Part shown: positions 7,824-16,022 of the stretch, one piece after another
Numbering within the stretch: the first letter of the stretch is position 1
Layout of the letters: every line of letters starts with the position of its first letter
Made by a program: the position numbers and the translations under genes
The notes under the pieces: model-generated
The model's database searches: none
Seen by the model: only the letters and a program-made list of their open reading frames with translations
What the model was told of the DNA's origin: nothing
NCBI GenBank assembly: GCA_023386155.1
Contig: JAEWKH010000157.1
Coordinates: forward strand, 1 to 61,926
Length of the DNA stretch: 61,926 nt
Direction: 5' to 3'
DNA from: Pseudomonadota bacterium
GTDB taxonomy: Bacteria; Pseudomonadota; Alphaproteobacteria; Rhizobiales; Beijerinckiaceae

Positions 7824-8690
7824 TCAGACGACCGTGCGGTGCCGCTCGATGCAGGTGGCGAGCACCTCGTCCATCGGACGTTTCCACCAGTTGTTTTCCG
7901 AGAAGATCTCGACTTCCGAGTAACCGGCATAGCCGACCGCTTCGACGTCCTCGCGGATGCCGCGCAGGTCGATGACGCCGTCGCCCATCATGCCGCGATC
8001 GAGGAGCAGGTCCGTGGTGGGAACGAGCCAGTCGCAGACGTGATAGGCCAGAAGCCGGTCCTGCCCCGTGCGGCGGATCTGCTCCTTCAGGTCCGGATCC
8101 CACCACACGTGATAGACGTCGACCGCAAGGCCGAGCATTCCGGTCCGCTCCGGATCGACCCGGTCGCAGATGTCCAGCGCCTGGCGCATGGTGTTCACGC
8201 AGGCGCGATCAGCCGTATACATGGGATGCAGCGGCTCGATGGCGAGCGGGAGACCCGCCTGCCGGGAATAGTCGAGCAGCGTCGCGATGCCGTCCTCGAC
8301 CATGGCGCGCGCCGCGTCGATGTCCTTCGAGGCCTTGGAGCCGGGCCGCGAATATTGCGGCAGGCCGCCCACCACGAGCACGAGGCAGGGAGCGCCGAGC
8401 GCAACCGCCTCGTCCACGGCGCGGCGGTTGTCGTCGGTCGCCTCCTGGAGCCGCGCCGCATCGGCCGGGAACATGCCGCCGCGGCAATAGCCGGAGAGTT
8501 CGAGCCCCGCATCCCTAACGGCCGCCACGGCCCGGTTGAGGCCGATCGCCGCGACCTGGTCGCGCCAGGGCGAGATCGCCCTGATCTCGGCTCTGGCGCA
8601 GGCCTCCGTGATGGCGACGAAATCGCCCTGCTTTCTCACCGTCGCCGTGTTGATCGACAGGGCGCGGTGATCGCCGGAGAAGTCACGCAT
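7824..8690 (-). CDS. Sugar phosphate isomerase/epimerase-like TIM-barrel protein
   Basis: A 288-residue protein of the xylose-isomerase-like/AP-endonuclease-2 TIM-barrel family. Metal-ligand positions typical of the fold appear as AIEPLHP (Glu), LAVDVYHVWWD (Asp, His), AYHVCDW (His) and SEVEIFSE (Glu). Such enzymes isomerise or epimerise keto sugars, and some relatives beta-eliminate 3-keto-glycosides or dehydrate inosose. It is the last gene of the minus-strand operon, 3 bases after the DUF993 stop. The reaction cannot be assigned from sequence. Confidence 0.88.
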   Translation of the reverse strand: MRDFSGDHRALSINTATVRKQGDFVAITEACARAEIRAISPWRDQVAAIGLNRAVAAVRDAGLELSGYCRGGMFPADAARLQEATDDNRRAVDEAVALGAPCLVLVVGGLPQYSRPGSKASKDIDAARAMVEDGIATLLDYSRQAGLPLAIEPLHPMYTADRACVNTMRQALDICDRVDPERTGMLGLAVDVYHVWWDPDLKEQIRRTGQDRLLAYHVCDWLVPTTDLLLDRGMMGDGVIDLRGIREDVEAVGYAGYSEVEIFSENNWWKRPMDEVLATCIERHRTVV

Positions 8691-8693
8691 GGT

Positions 8694-9884
8694 TCAAGCC
8701 TCCACCCCATGCGTGGCGAGGACGAAGCGCATGCGCTCCACCGCAAGGTCCGGATCCCGCAGGAGGCCGGCCTTGTCGGCCAGCCGGAAGAGCTCGGCGA
8801 GATGCAGGATCGAGCGGGCGCTCTCCTGTCCGCCGACCATGGTGAAGTGATCCTGATGGCCATTGAGATAGGCCATGAACACCACGCCGGTCTTGTAGAA
8901 CCGCGTCGGCGCACGGAAGATGTGCCGCGACAGCGGAACTGTCGGCGCGAGCGCCTCGTGGAACGCGTCGAGGTTGCCGGCCGCGAGGCTCACGAGGGCC
9001 GACGAGGCCGCCGGCGCGATGGCATCGAAGATGCCGAGCAGCGCATGCGAATAGCCCTGCCCGTCGCCGGCGATCAGCTCGGCATAGTTGAAGTCGTCAC
9101 CCGTATACATCCGCACGCGCCTGTCGAGGCGGCGGCGCATGGCAATCTCCTTGTCCTTGTCGAGGAGAGAGATCTTGACGCCGTCGACCTTGGACGCGTT
9201 GTCGTTGATGATCGCCACGGCCGTGTCCATGGCGGCGTCGAGATCGCCCGTGCCCCAATAGCCGGCGAGCGCCGGATCGAACATGTCGCCGAGCCAGTGG
9301 ATGATCACCGGCGCCTTCACCTGGCCGAGGATGCGGTTGTAGACCGTCACGTAGTCGTCGGCCGATTTGGCGACGCGGGCGAGGGCGCGGGAAGCCATCA
9401 GGATGATGCGCCCGCCGACCGCCTCGATGGCGGCGACCTGCTCCTCATAGGCGCGGATTACGTCATCGATGCTGCGCGCCGCCTCGGGCGCGAGATGATC
9501 CGTGCCGGCACCGGAGAACACGAGAGCATCGCCCCGCGCCTTGGCGGCGCCGACGGAGCGGCGGATCAGCTCAAGCGAGGTCGGCCAGTCGAGGCCCATG
9601 CCGCGCTGCGCGGTGTCCATCGCCTCGGCCACGCCGAGACCGAGATCCCACAGGCGCTCGCGATACGCGATAGTCCTGTCCCAGTCGATGGCGGCCTGCA
9701 GCCAGGGATCCGCATCGGCGAGCGGATCCGCCACCACGTGGGCGGCCGAGAAGGCGATGCGGTTCATCGGCCCGCCGACCTTGTCCGGGAAGGACTTCGG
9801 CGCCGAGAGCCTATAGGTCTCCAGGCTGCGATCCGCCTGCGGCAGACGGATCGACAGGGCGCTGACGGTTTCAGGCCGGTTCAT
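8694..9884 (-). CDS. DUF993 protein, dihydrodipicolinate-synthase-like
   Basis: A 396-residue protein I recognise as the DUF993 family, distantly related to class I aldolases of the DHDPS type (visible in VDGVKISLLDKDKE, where the lysine stands where a Schiff-base lysine would be). Its activity is not established. The first codons overlap the upstream oxidoreductase stop by 14 bases and the next gene starts 3 bases after its own stop, so it is tightly coupled within the operon. A second methionine (MNRIAFSAAHVVADP) about 40 residues in is an alternative start, but the longer N-terminus overlaps neatly. Confidence 0.85.
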   Translation of the reverse strand: MNRPETVSALSIRLPQADRSLETYRLSAPKSFPDKVGGPMNRIAFSAAHVVADPLADADPWLQAAIDWDRTIAYRERLWDLGLGVAEAMDTAQRGMGLDWPTSLELIRRSVGAAKARGDALVFSGAGTDHLAPEAARSIDDVIRAYEEQVAAIEAVGGRIILMASRALARVAKSADDYVTVYNRILGQVKAPVIIHWLGDMFDPALAGYWGTGDLDAAMDTAVAIINDNASKVDGVKISLLDKDKEIAMRRRLDRRVRMYTGDDFNYAELIAGDGQGYSHALLGIFDAIAPAASSALVSLAAGNLDAFHEALAPTVPLSRHIFRAPTRFYKTGVVFMAYLNGHQDHFTMVGGQESARSILHLAELFRLADKAGLLRDPDLAVERMRFVLATHGVEA

Positions 9885-11058
9885 GCTGCTTCTCCTTCGC
9901 GGCGCCGACGTTCAGCGGCGGCACGTCGACCCAGCGGCGCTCGCGCCAGCTCTCCAGGGCGCACTCCACGAGCTGCACGCCCTTGGCGCCTTCCACCAGG
10001 GTGTACTTGTACGGCGCATCCTCGATCACGTGGCGGACGAACATCTCCCACTGGGTCTTGAAGCCATTGTCGTAGACCGTGTTGTCCGGCACTGGCTGCC
10101 AGGTGTCGTAGAAGTCGATGGTCTGCTTCTGATCCGGGTTCCAGACCGGGCGCGGCGTGGCCTGGCGCGGCTGGATCACGCAATCGGTGAGGCCGGCGAC
10201 GGCCGAACCATGCGTTCCATCCACGTGGAAGGTGACGAGATCGTCCCTGTAGACGCGGGTGCACCAGGACATGTTGATGTGGGCGATCACGCCGCCGTCG
10301 AGCATGAAGGTCGCATAGGCGGAATCGTCGGCGGTGGCCTGATAGGTCTTGCCCTTCTCGTCGACGCGCTCGGGGATGTGCGTCGAGCCGATGCAGGAGA
10401 CCGACCGCACCTCGCCGAAGAGGTTGTCGAGCACGTAGCGCCAGTGGCAGACCATGTCGAGGATCATGCCGCCGCCGTCCTCGGAGCGGTAGTTCCAGGA
10501 CGGGCGCTGCGCCGGCTGGCCCCAATCGCCCTCGAACACCCAGTAGCCGAACTCGCCGCGCACGGAGAGCATGCGGCCGAAGAAGCCGGAATCGCGCAGC
10601 ATCTTCAGCTTCTGCAGGCCCGGCAGGAACAGCTTGTCCTGCACGGTGCCGTTCTTCACGCCCTTCTCGCGCGCGAGACGGACGATCTTCAGGGCCTCCG
10701 GCAGGTTCGTGGAGATCGGCTTCTCGCAATAGATGTGCTTGCCGGCATTGATCGCCTGCTCCAGCAGGGTCGGTCGCATCTGCGTGGTCGCCGCGTCGAA
10801 GAAGATCTCATCCTTCGGATCCGCGATGGCGGCATCGAGATCGGTCGTCCAGCGGTCGATGCCATGCGCCTTGGCGAGTTCCTGGATCTTCTCCGCATTG
10901 CGGCCGACCAGGATCGGATCGAGCTGAACCTTCGAGCCGTCCGACAGCGTCACGCCGCCTTGGGCGCGGATCGCCGCCACGGAGCGGATGAGGTGCTGGT
11001 TCATGCCCATGCGGCCTGTCACGCCATGCATGACGATGCCCAATCTGCGCTGAGTCAT
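9871..11058 (-). CDS. Gfo/Idh/MocA family oxidoreductase (4)
   Basis: A 395-residue predicted dehydrogenase. The Rossmann region is GIVMHGVTGRMGMNQHL, a glycine pattern closer to GxTGxMG than the usual GxGxxG. The catalytic motif is IYCEKPIST, and the second motif is GGMILDMVCHWRYVL. A long C-terminal extension carries a conserved-looking DFYDTWQPVPDNTVYDNGF stretch. It sits between the enolase-superfamily gene and DUF993 in one operon, which makes a joint pathway likely: oxidation of a sugar, then isomerisation or elimination, then aldol cleavage. The substrate is unknown. Confidence 0.92.
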   Translation of the reverse strand: MTQRRLGIVMHGVTGRMGMNQHLIRSVAAIRAQGGVTLSDGSKVQLDPILVGRNAEKIQELAKAHGIDRWTTDLDAAIADPKDEIFFDAATTQMRPTLLEQAINAGKHIYCEKPISTNLPEALKIVRLAREKGVKNGTVQDKLFLPGLQKLKMLRDSGFFGRMLSVRGEFGYWVFEGDWGQPAQRPSWNYRSEDGGGMILDMVCHWRYVLDNLFGEVRSVSCIGSTHIPERVDEKGKTYQATADDSAYATFMLDGGVIAHINMSWCTRVYRDDLVTFHVDGTHGSAVAGLTDCVIQPRQATPRPVWNPDQKQTIDFYDTWQPVPDNTVYDNGFKTQWEMFVRHVIEDAPYKYTLVEGAKGVQLVECALESWRERRWVDVPPLNVGAAKEKQHEPA

Positions 11059-11073
11059 AACGAGTGTCTCCTA

Positions 11074-12459
11074 TCAAACATGATGCTGTGCGAGTGGGAC
11101 GAGACCGCTCCAGTCGGGCTCGGCGCCGCTGGCGAAACCGGGAGCGGACAAGAGGGACTCTGTCGGCAACGAACCGCGCTCGAAAGCAAGGCCGACATGG
11201 TCGCCACGCTTCCGGTAGAGAGCGGGGTGGGCCGCCGCAAAGCGCGCAGCCTCCGCGTCCGAGGCGGGGCCGAAGCCCTCGACATAGTGATGGCCGTTGC
11301 GCTCGGCGTGGGTCAGGCCGAGCGCGGCGACGAGCGCCGTGTCCTGCTGGATCCCGAGCCCCGCCTGGCATGTGAGATCCTCCGCCGAGACGAAGAACCG
11401 GCCCTGCCGCGCCTCGTTCAGGGCGGAAGCGCGCACGGCGTTCAGGACGGACTTGTAGAACCCCTTGCAGGCCTTCGAGGAGACGCCGCGATAGCCGAGC
11501 GCGACCGCGCGCGGGAAGGCATCGTAATCGCCATCCGCCTCGTCGATGATGAACGGGATCTCGTCGGCGAGATCGCCCAGATGGGCCGCGAAGGTTCCGG
11601 CCCGGTCGAAAGGCTGCTCGATATAGAGGAGATGTTCGCGGAAGCGGCGCAGGCCACCGCCGTGCATCTCCTGAAGCAGAATGCCGAGGCGCTCGGGGTC
11701 GTATTGCTCGTTGGCGTCGAGGGTCGCGCGATAATCGGCCACATGATGCGAGAGGAGATCGTGGATCGTCCGAAGGCGGGCGATATCCGCATCGACGTCG
11801 CCGCCGATCTTGATCTTGAAGAGCTTTAAATTCGCCAGCCGGACTTCGTCCTCGAGACCGCCGGCCCCACCGAGGGAATCGAGCAATCCCACCGTATGCC
11901 GCAGCAGGACGTCGCCGACCGGGCGGATGTCGCGCAGGAAGGACTGGATGCGCTCTGCGTCTAGATCCGGCGTCTGCCGCGCATCGATGCCGAGAACGTT
12001 GCGCCGCAATCCCTCAGGGAAGCTGAGCTTCAGCGCCTTGAGGACCGCATCGGCAACGGCCTTGTCGACGAGCGCGGGCCCGAAGGAGGCGACGAGCCCA
12101 GGCAATCCCTGGTCGGCGGCCCACATCCTCTGGGCCGAGAGGCCGCGGCTGTGATGACCGAAGGCCGTGTCCCAATCGTGAGCCGCGGCATAGGCGCGGG
12201 CGGCTTCGCCGAGGCTCGCCATCAGGTCCGCGATCGTGTCCTGCGGTGACTTGGCCGGGTTCTTGTCGAACCATTTCGGCATCATCATCTCGGCCGTGAC
12301 GCCGGTCGCCGTCCCGGCACCCTCCACCTCGACGACGGCCCGCACGAAAGCCTGCGGCGCCTCCTCGACGGTCACAAGACCGAATCGGAACGGCCGCGCG
12401 AAGCGCATGGGGCGCTCGAAGCTCTGGATCTCGACGATGCGGAGCCGGGCGCCTGACAT
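11074..12459 (-). CDS. Enolase-superfamily enzyme (mandelate racemase/muconate lactonizing-like)
   Basis: A 461-residue metal-dependent enzyme that likely abstracts an alpha proton from a carboxylate, giving dehydration, racemisation or cycloisomerisation. The signature elements are present in order: Lys215/Lys217 in FKIKIGGD, metal ligands Asp248 in LDANEQY, Glu281 in YIEQPFD and Asp306/Glu307 in IIDEADGD, and Lys329 in SSKACKG. It is about 60-90 residues longer than typical members; the extra length is in the N-terminal half. It lies 4 bases after the ABC ATPase and 15 before oxidoreductase (4), so a sugar-acid dehydratase role is plausible but inferred. Confidence 0.85.
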   Translation of the reverse strand: MSGARLRIVEIQSFERPMRFARPFRFGLVTVEEAPQAFVRAVVEVEGAGTATGVTAEMMMPKWFDKNPAKSPQDTIADLMASLGEAARAYAAAHDWDTAFGHHSRGLSAQRMWAADQGLPGLVASFGPALVDKAVADAVLKALKLSFPEGLRRNVLGIDARQTPDLDAERIQSFLRDIRPVGDVLLRHTVGLLDSLGGAGGLEDEVRLANLKLFKIKIGGDVDADIARLRTIHDLLSHHVADYRATLDANEQYDPERLGILLQEMHGGGLRRFREHLLYIEQPFDRAGTFAAHLGDLADEIPFIIDEADGDYDAFPRAVALGYRGVSSKACKGFYKSVLNAVRASALNEARQGRFFVSAEDLTCQAGLGIQQDTALVAALGLTHAERNGHHYVEGFGPASDAEAARFAAAHPALYRKRGDHVGLAFERGSLPTESLLSAPGFASGAEPDWSGLVPLAQHHV

Positions 12460-12463
12460 GGTT

Positions 12464-13309
12464 TCAGTCCAGGTGGCCGCGGGCGTAGAAATGGCCGCGG
12501 ATCTTCTGCGTGAGATCGACGAAGGTCGGGTGTCCCATGATCTCCAGATTGCGCGGGCGCGGCAGCGTGACGTCGTAGATCGCGGCGATCGAGCCCGGCC
12601 TCTCCGACATGACGACCACGCGGTCCGCCAGGAACACCGCTTCCGGAATCGAGTGGGTGATGAGCAGGATCGTCTTGCCCGTATCGTGATGAATTTTCTG
12701 CAGTTCGAGGTTCATGCGCTCGCGCGTCATGGCATCGAGCGCGCCGAAGGGCTCGTCCATGAGGACGATCTTCGGATCGTGCACCAGCGCCCGGCAGATG
12801 GCGGCGCGCTGCTGCATGCCGCCGGAGAGCTGCCAGGGATACTTGTTCTGGAAGTCTTCGAGCCCCGCCATGGAGAGAAGCTTGCGGGCGCGGGCGAGAT
12901 GGCTCTCCCGGTCGAGCTTGCGCACCTCGACCGGAAGCATGACGTTGCGCAGGACCGAGCGCCAGGGCAGCAGCACCGGGTTCTGGAAGACGATGCCCAC
13001 GTCGTCCGGCGGCTCCTGCACGACGACGCCACCGATCTGCACTTCTCCCTCCGTCGGCGGAATGAGACCGGCGACGAGCTTCAGGAGCGTGGACTTACCG
13101 CATCCGGAAGGCCCGACCACGGCGACGAATTCGCCGTCCGTGATGTCGAGATCGATCGGCCGCAGGGACGGCACGTCGCCGCCGCGCGTGCGGTAGGTCT
13201 TCGAGAGATTGCGGATCTCGATCATGGTGCGAGGCGCGGACGCCTCGCTCTTGAGTTCGTTGCCAGGGACGACACGAAGATGTGCCATGGCGCGCGCAGG
13301 CCTGCTCAC
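12464..13309 (-). CDS. ABC transporter ATP-binding protein, nitrate/sulfonate/taurine type
   Basis: The ATPase of a SsuABC/TauABC/ThiXYZ-like importer, 281 residues from a GTG whose GTGA overlaps the stop of the upstream binding-protein gene. Walker A is GPSGCGKST, the signature is LSGGMQQR, Walker B is KIVLMDEPFGALD. Other possible starts are the ATG at 13288 (MAHLRVV) and the ATG just before IEIRNLSK; no good ribosome-binding site decides between them. It works with the binding protein and permease next to it. Confidence 0.92.
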   Translation of the reverse strand: MSRPARAMAHLRVVPGNELKSEASAPRTMIEIRNLSKTYRTRGGDVPSLRPIDLDITDGEFVAVVGPSGCGKSTLLKLVAGLIPPTEGEVQIGGVVVQEPPDDVGIVFQNPVLLPWRSVLRNVMLPVEVRKLDRESHLARARKLLSMAGLEDFQNKYPWQLSGGMQQRAAICRALVHDPKIVLMDEPFGALDAMTRERMNLELQKIHHDTGKTILLITHSIPEAVFLADRVVVMSERPGSIAAIYDVTLPRPRNLEIMGHPTFVDLTQKIRGHFYARGHLD

Positions 13310-14313
13310 TGGGTGGCCTTCGGCAGGAATTCGCGGGTGTAGAACGCCTTGGGGTTCTCTTTCGCCGAGGGATCGAGGCCGCCGTATTCGATGAGCAGGT
13401 TGACGGTCTCGGCCATGTTGGCGTCGGTGACGTTGAACGGACGCTGGCCTTTCGTCTCCTCGGTGCGATAGAGCGGGATCGTCAGCTCGAAGCCTTCCTG
13501 CAGGGTATCCGGCTTGCCGGCCTTCGGAAGCGCCTTCAGCACTGCCTGGGTCGCCTCGCCCGGAGCCTTCTCGGCCCCCTCGATCGCCTTGGTGGTCGCG
13601 CTCATGAAGCGGCGAACGAGATCGGCCTTGTCCTTCAGGGTGTCCTTGTGCGCGATGACGCCGGAGGAGACGAGATTGACGCCGTAATCGGCGAACATGA
13701 TCGGCGTGACGTTCTTGCCCGTCGCGTCCTTGATCTTCATGCTCTGGTCCATGACGTAGCCGAGGAGCACGTCGGCCTGGCCGGTGATGACCGCGTTGAG
13801 CTTCGTCTGGGCGTCGCCGGAGACGATGCGCATCTCGCTTTCCTTGAGGCCGGCCTTCTTGAGGAAGAGCGGCCAGATCTGCGACATGGAATCGCCCGGC
13901 GTCGTGGCGACGATCTTGCCGCGCAGGTCTTCGGCCTTGCGGATGTTCTTCTCGGAGAAGCCCATCGCCGACATCGGGTTTTTCTGCAGCAGCACACCGG
14001 GAGACATGACGGGAGCGCCCTTCACGGCCGCACGGATCATGGTGGGAACGTCCGCATAGGCGAAGTCCACCGTCTTGGCGGCCACCGCCTGCACGGTCAC
14101 GGCCGAGCCGCGGCCCTCCTGGATCTCGAGATCGATGCCTTCAGCGGCGTAAAGGCCTTTCTCCTTGCCGTAGAAGAAGGGCGCGTGCTCGCCATAGACG
14201 TACCAGTTGAGCATCAGCACGACCTTGTCCGCGGCCTGGGCCGGCAGCGACACGAAGGGCATGAGCGCCGTGGCGGCGAAGAGGGTGGCTTTCAGGAATG
14301 TCCGTTTCTTCAT
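13306..14313 (-). CDS. ABC transporter substrate-binding protein, NMT1/THI5-like
   Basis: A 335-residue periplasmic binding protein. A Sec signal peptide is clear (MKKRTFLKATLFAATALMPF, cleavage probably after PAQA). The mature protein opens VVLMLNWYVYGEHAPFFYGKEKGLY, a typical NMT1/THI5-like start shared by binders of thiamine precursors, taurine, nitrate and riboflavin. The presence of an enolase-superfamily enzyme and a sugar dehydrogenase downstream suggests a carboxylated or cyclic sugar-like ligand rather than a thiamine precursor, but this is inference. Confidence 0.92.
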   Translation of the reverse strand: MKKRTFLKATLFAATALMPFVSLPAQAADKVVLMLNWYVYGEHAPFFYGKEKGLYAAEGIDLEIQEGRGSAVTVQAVAAKTVDFAYADVPTMIRAAVKGAPVMSPGVLLQKNPMSAMGFSEKNIRKAEDLRGKIVATTPGDSMSQIWPLFLKKAGLKESEMRIVSGDAQTKLNAVITGQADVLLGYVMDQSMKIKDATGKNVTPIMFADYGVNLVSSGVIAHKDTLKDKADLVRRFMSATTKAIEGAEKAPGEATQAVLKALPKAGKPDTLQEGFELTIPLYRTEETKGQRPFNVTDANMAETVNLLIEYGGLDPSAKENPKAFYTREFLPKATQ

Positions 14314-14347
14314 CAGTGTCCTCCCGTTGATGCTCCGCCCTTGTGTT

Positions 14348-15154
14348 TCAGGCGGTTGCTGCGAAATCGTGCCGCTGGCTGGCGTGCCAGGGCACGGTGA
14401 AGCGCTCGATCAGATCGATGATCCAGAAGAGGATGACGCTGATCAGCGCGAGAATCACGAGAGCCGCGAACATGGTCGGCAGTTCGAAATTGCCGATGGA
14501 CCGCTGCAGCACGAATCCGATGCCGGAATTGGCGCCGACGAATTCCCCGACGACCGCGCCGACGACGGCGAGCGTCACGGACACCTTCAGGCCGGCGAAG
14601 ATGGCCGGAAGCGCATGCGGCAGGTTCACCATGGTGAAGGATTGCAGGCGCGACGCCTTCATGGAGCGCACCAGATCGCGCATCTCGGGATCGAGCGACT
14701 TGAAGCCCTGCACGCCGGCGACGACCACGGGGAAGAAGCCGAGCAGGAAGGCCGAGATCACCTTGGGGGCCATGCCGAAGCCGAACCAGACCACGAAGAG
14801 CGGCGCCACGGCGACCTTGGGAATCGACTGGGAGAAGACGAGCAGCGGATAGACGTAAGATTCGACCGTGCGCGAGCCGGCGATCAGCATGGCGATTGGA
14901 ATACCGAACAGGGCGGAGAGGAAGAATCCTCCGAGCGTGGCCACGGTCGTGGGAATCGCCTCGATGAGGAGCTTGTCGCCCTCGTTCCAGAAGGCCACCG
15001 CCACGTCGCTCGGCGGGGGGACCAGATAGGCCGGGATCGCGAAGATCCGCACCGTGAGATCCCAGAGCACGACCGTGAGGACGAGGAGCCCGAACGGCTT
15101 GATCCAGGCGGAGTTCAGCAGGTTCTGACTGGCGCGCGCGAGCTTCGACGTCAT
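14348..15154 (-). CDS. ABC transporter permease, SsuC/TauC type
   Basis: A 268-residue inner-membrane permease with about six membrane segments and the family EAA-like loop around SLDPEMRDLVRSMKASRLQSF. The start is the ATG at 15154 (MTSKLARASQ). It is the first gene of the seven-gene minus-strand operon, with a near-palindromic operator-like site (15216-15233) 60 bases upstream. It pairs with the ATPase and binding protein that follow. Confidence 0.93.
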   Translation of the reverse strand: MTSKLARASQNLLNSAWIKPFGLLVLTVVLWDLTVRIFAIPAYLVPPPSDVAVAFWNEGDKLLIEAIPTTVATLGGFFLSALFGIPIAMLIAGSRTVESYVYPLLVFSQSIPKVAVAPLFVVWFGFGMAPKVISAFLLGFFPVVVAGVQGFKSLDPEMRDLVRSMKASRLQSFTMVNLPHALPAIFAGLKVSVTLAVVGAVVGEFVGANSGIGFVLQRSIGNFELPTMFAALVILALISVILFWIIDLIERFTVPWHASQRHDFAATA

Positions 15155-15215
15155 CAAGCGTCTTCCTCAAGAGCGTTTCCAAGGGGCATGTCGTGGCGGC
15201 TTCTGCCGCTCTATG

Positions 15216-15233
15216 TAACCAACCGGTTAATTA
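15216..15233. promoter_or_regulatory. Candidate TetR operator upstream of the seven-gene operon
   Basis: TAACCAACCGGTTAATTA matches its own reverse complement at 14 of 18 positions around the perfect core AACCGGTT (15221-15228). It lies between the tetR stop and the first transporter gene, where the operon promoter should be. A second site, TTGTCCGACAT (15243-15253), resembles the GntR sites of the island. Confidence 0.55.
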
Positions 15234-15274
15234 GATGCCGGGTTGTCCGACATGTCAAGCGCCGTTTCGGGAAT

Positions 15275-15916
15275 TCAGGCGCGCAGGCCGGCCAGGACGA
15301 AGTCGACCACGTGATTGATCCTCTCCTCCATGGCGGGAGCGGACAGGAGCTCGCGCCCGAAGGCCACGGACAGGGTGTAGACGTTCGAGAGGTAGAAATA
15401 GCAGAGCCCGGCGATGGACACGTAGAGCTGGACCGGATCGATGCCGGGGCGAATGGCCTTGGCTTCCTCGCCGCGCTTCAGGATGACGCCGATCGTCTCG
15501 ATGACCGGCGAGTTCATGGTGTGGATGCGCTTGGATTCCTTGAGGTGCTTGGCGCGGTGCTGGTTCTCCGCGTTGAGCAGCATCATGAACTCGGGGTGCC
15601 GGACGAAGTAGTTCCAGGTGAAGCGCACGAGTTCCTCGAGCGCCGGCAGGGGAGCGAGCTCCTCCAGGTGCAGCTCCCGCTCGGCGGCCCGGATATGGTC
15701 GTAGGCCGCCTCCAGGGTCGCCAGGAACAGGTCCTCCTTGCTCCCGTAATAGTAGTAGAGCATGCGCTTGTTCGTGCGGGCGGCCTCGGCGATCTGGTCG
15801 ACCCGCGCGCCGCCATAGCCGTGGCCGGCGAATTCAGCCGTCGCCGCCTCGAGGATCCGCCGCTTCGTCGCCTCGGCGTCTCGAACGGCTTGCTTGCTGG
15901 CTGCGGGAGCGTTCAT
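15275..15916 (-). CDS. TetR/AcrR family transcriptional regulator
   Basis: A 213-residue predicted repressor. The N-terminal helix-turn-helix domain spans roughly residues 15-62 (RRILEAATAEFAGHGYGGARVDQIAEAA then TNKRMLYYYYGSKEDLF). The C-terminal ligand domain ends in AMEERINHVVDFVLAGLRA. The gene lies directly upstream of and in the same direction as the transporter-catabolic operon, so it most likely controls that operon in response to its substrate or an intermediate. Confidence 0.92.
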   Translation of the reverse strand: MNAPAASKQAVRDAEATKRRILEAATAEFAGHGYGGARVDQIAEAARTNKRMLYYYYGSKEDLFLATLEAAYDHIRAAERELHLEELAPLPALEELVRFTWNYFVRHPEFMMLLNAENQHRAKHLKESKRIHTMNSPVIETIGVILKRGEEAKAIRPGIDPVQLYVSIAGLCYFYLSNVYTLSVAFGRELLSAPAMEERINHVVDFVLAGLRA

Positions 15917-16022
15917 GAGGTTCCAGGTTCGTGCCGTCCGGCGGCTGTCGCCCCACCGTCCCGGTCCAGTGTTGTTACATCAATCCCCGGCAAAACGAAA
16001 CGTTCGCAACGGCCGGGAAGCC

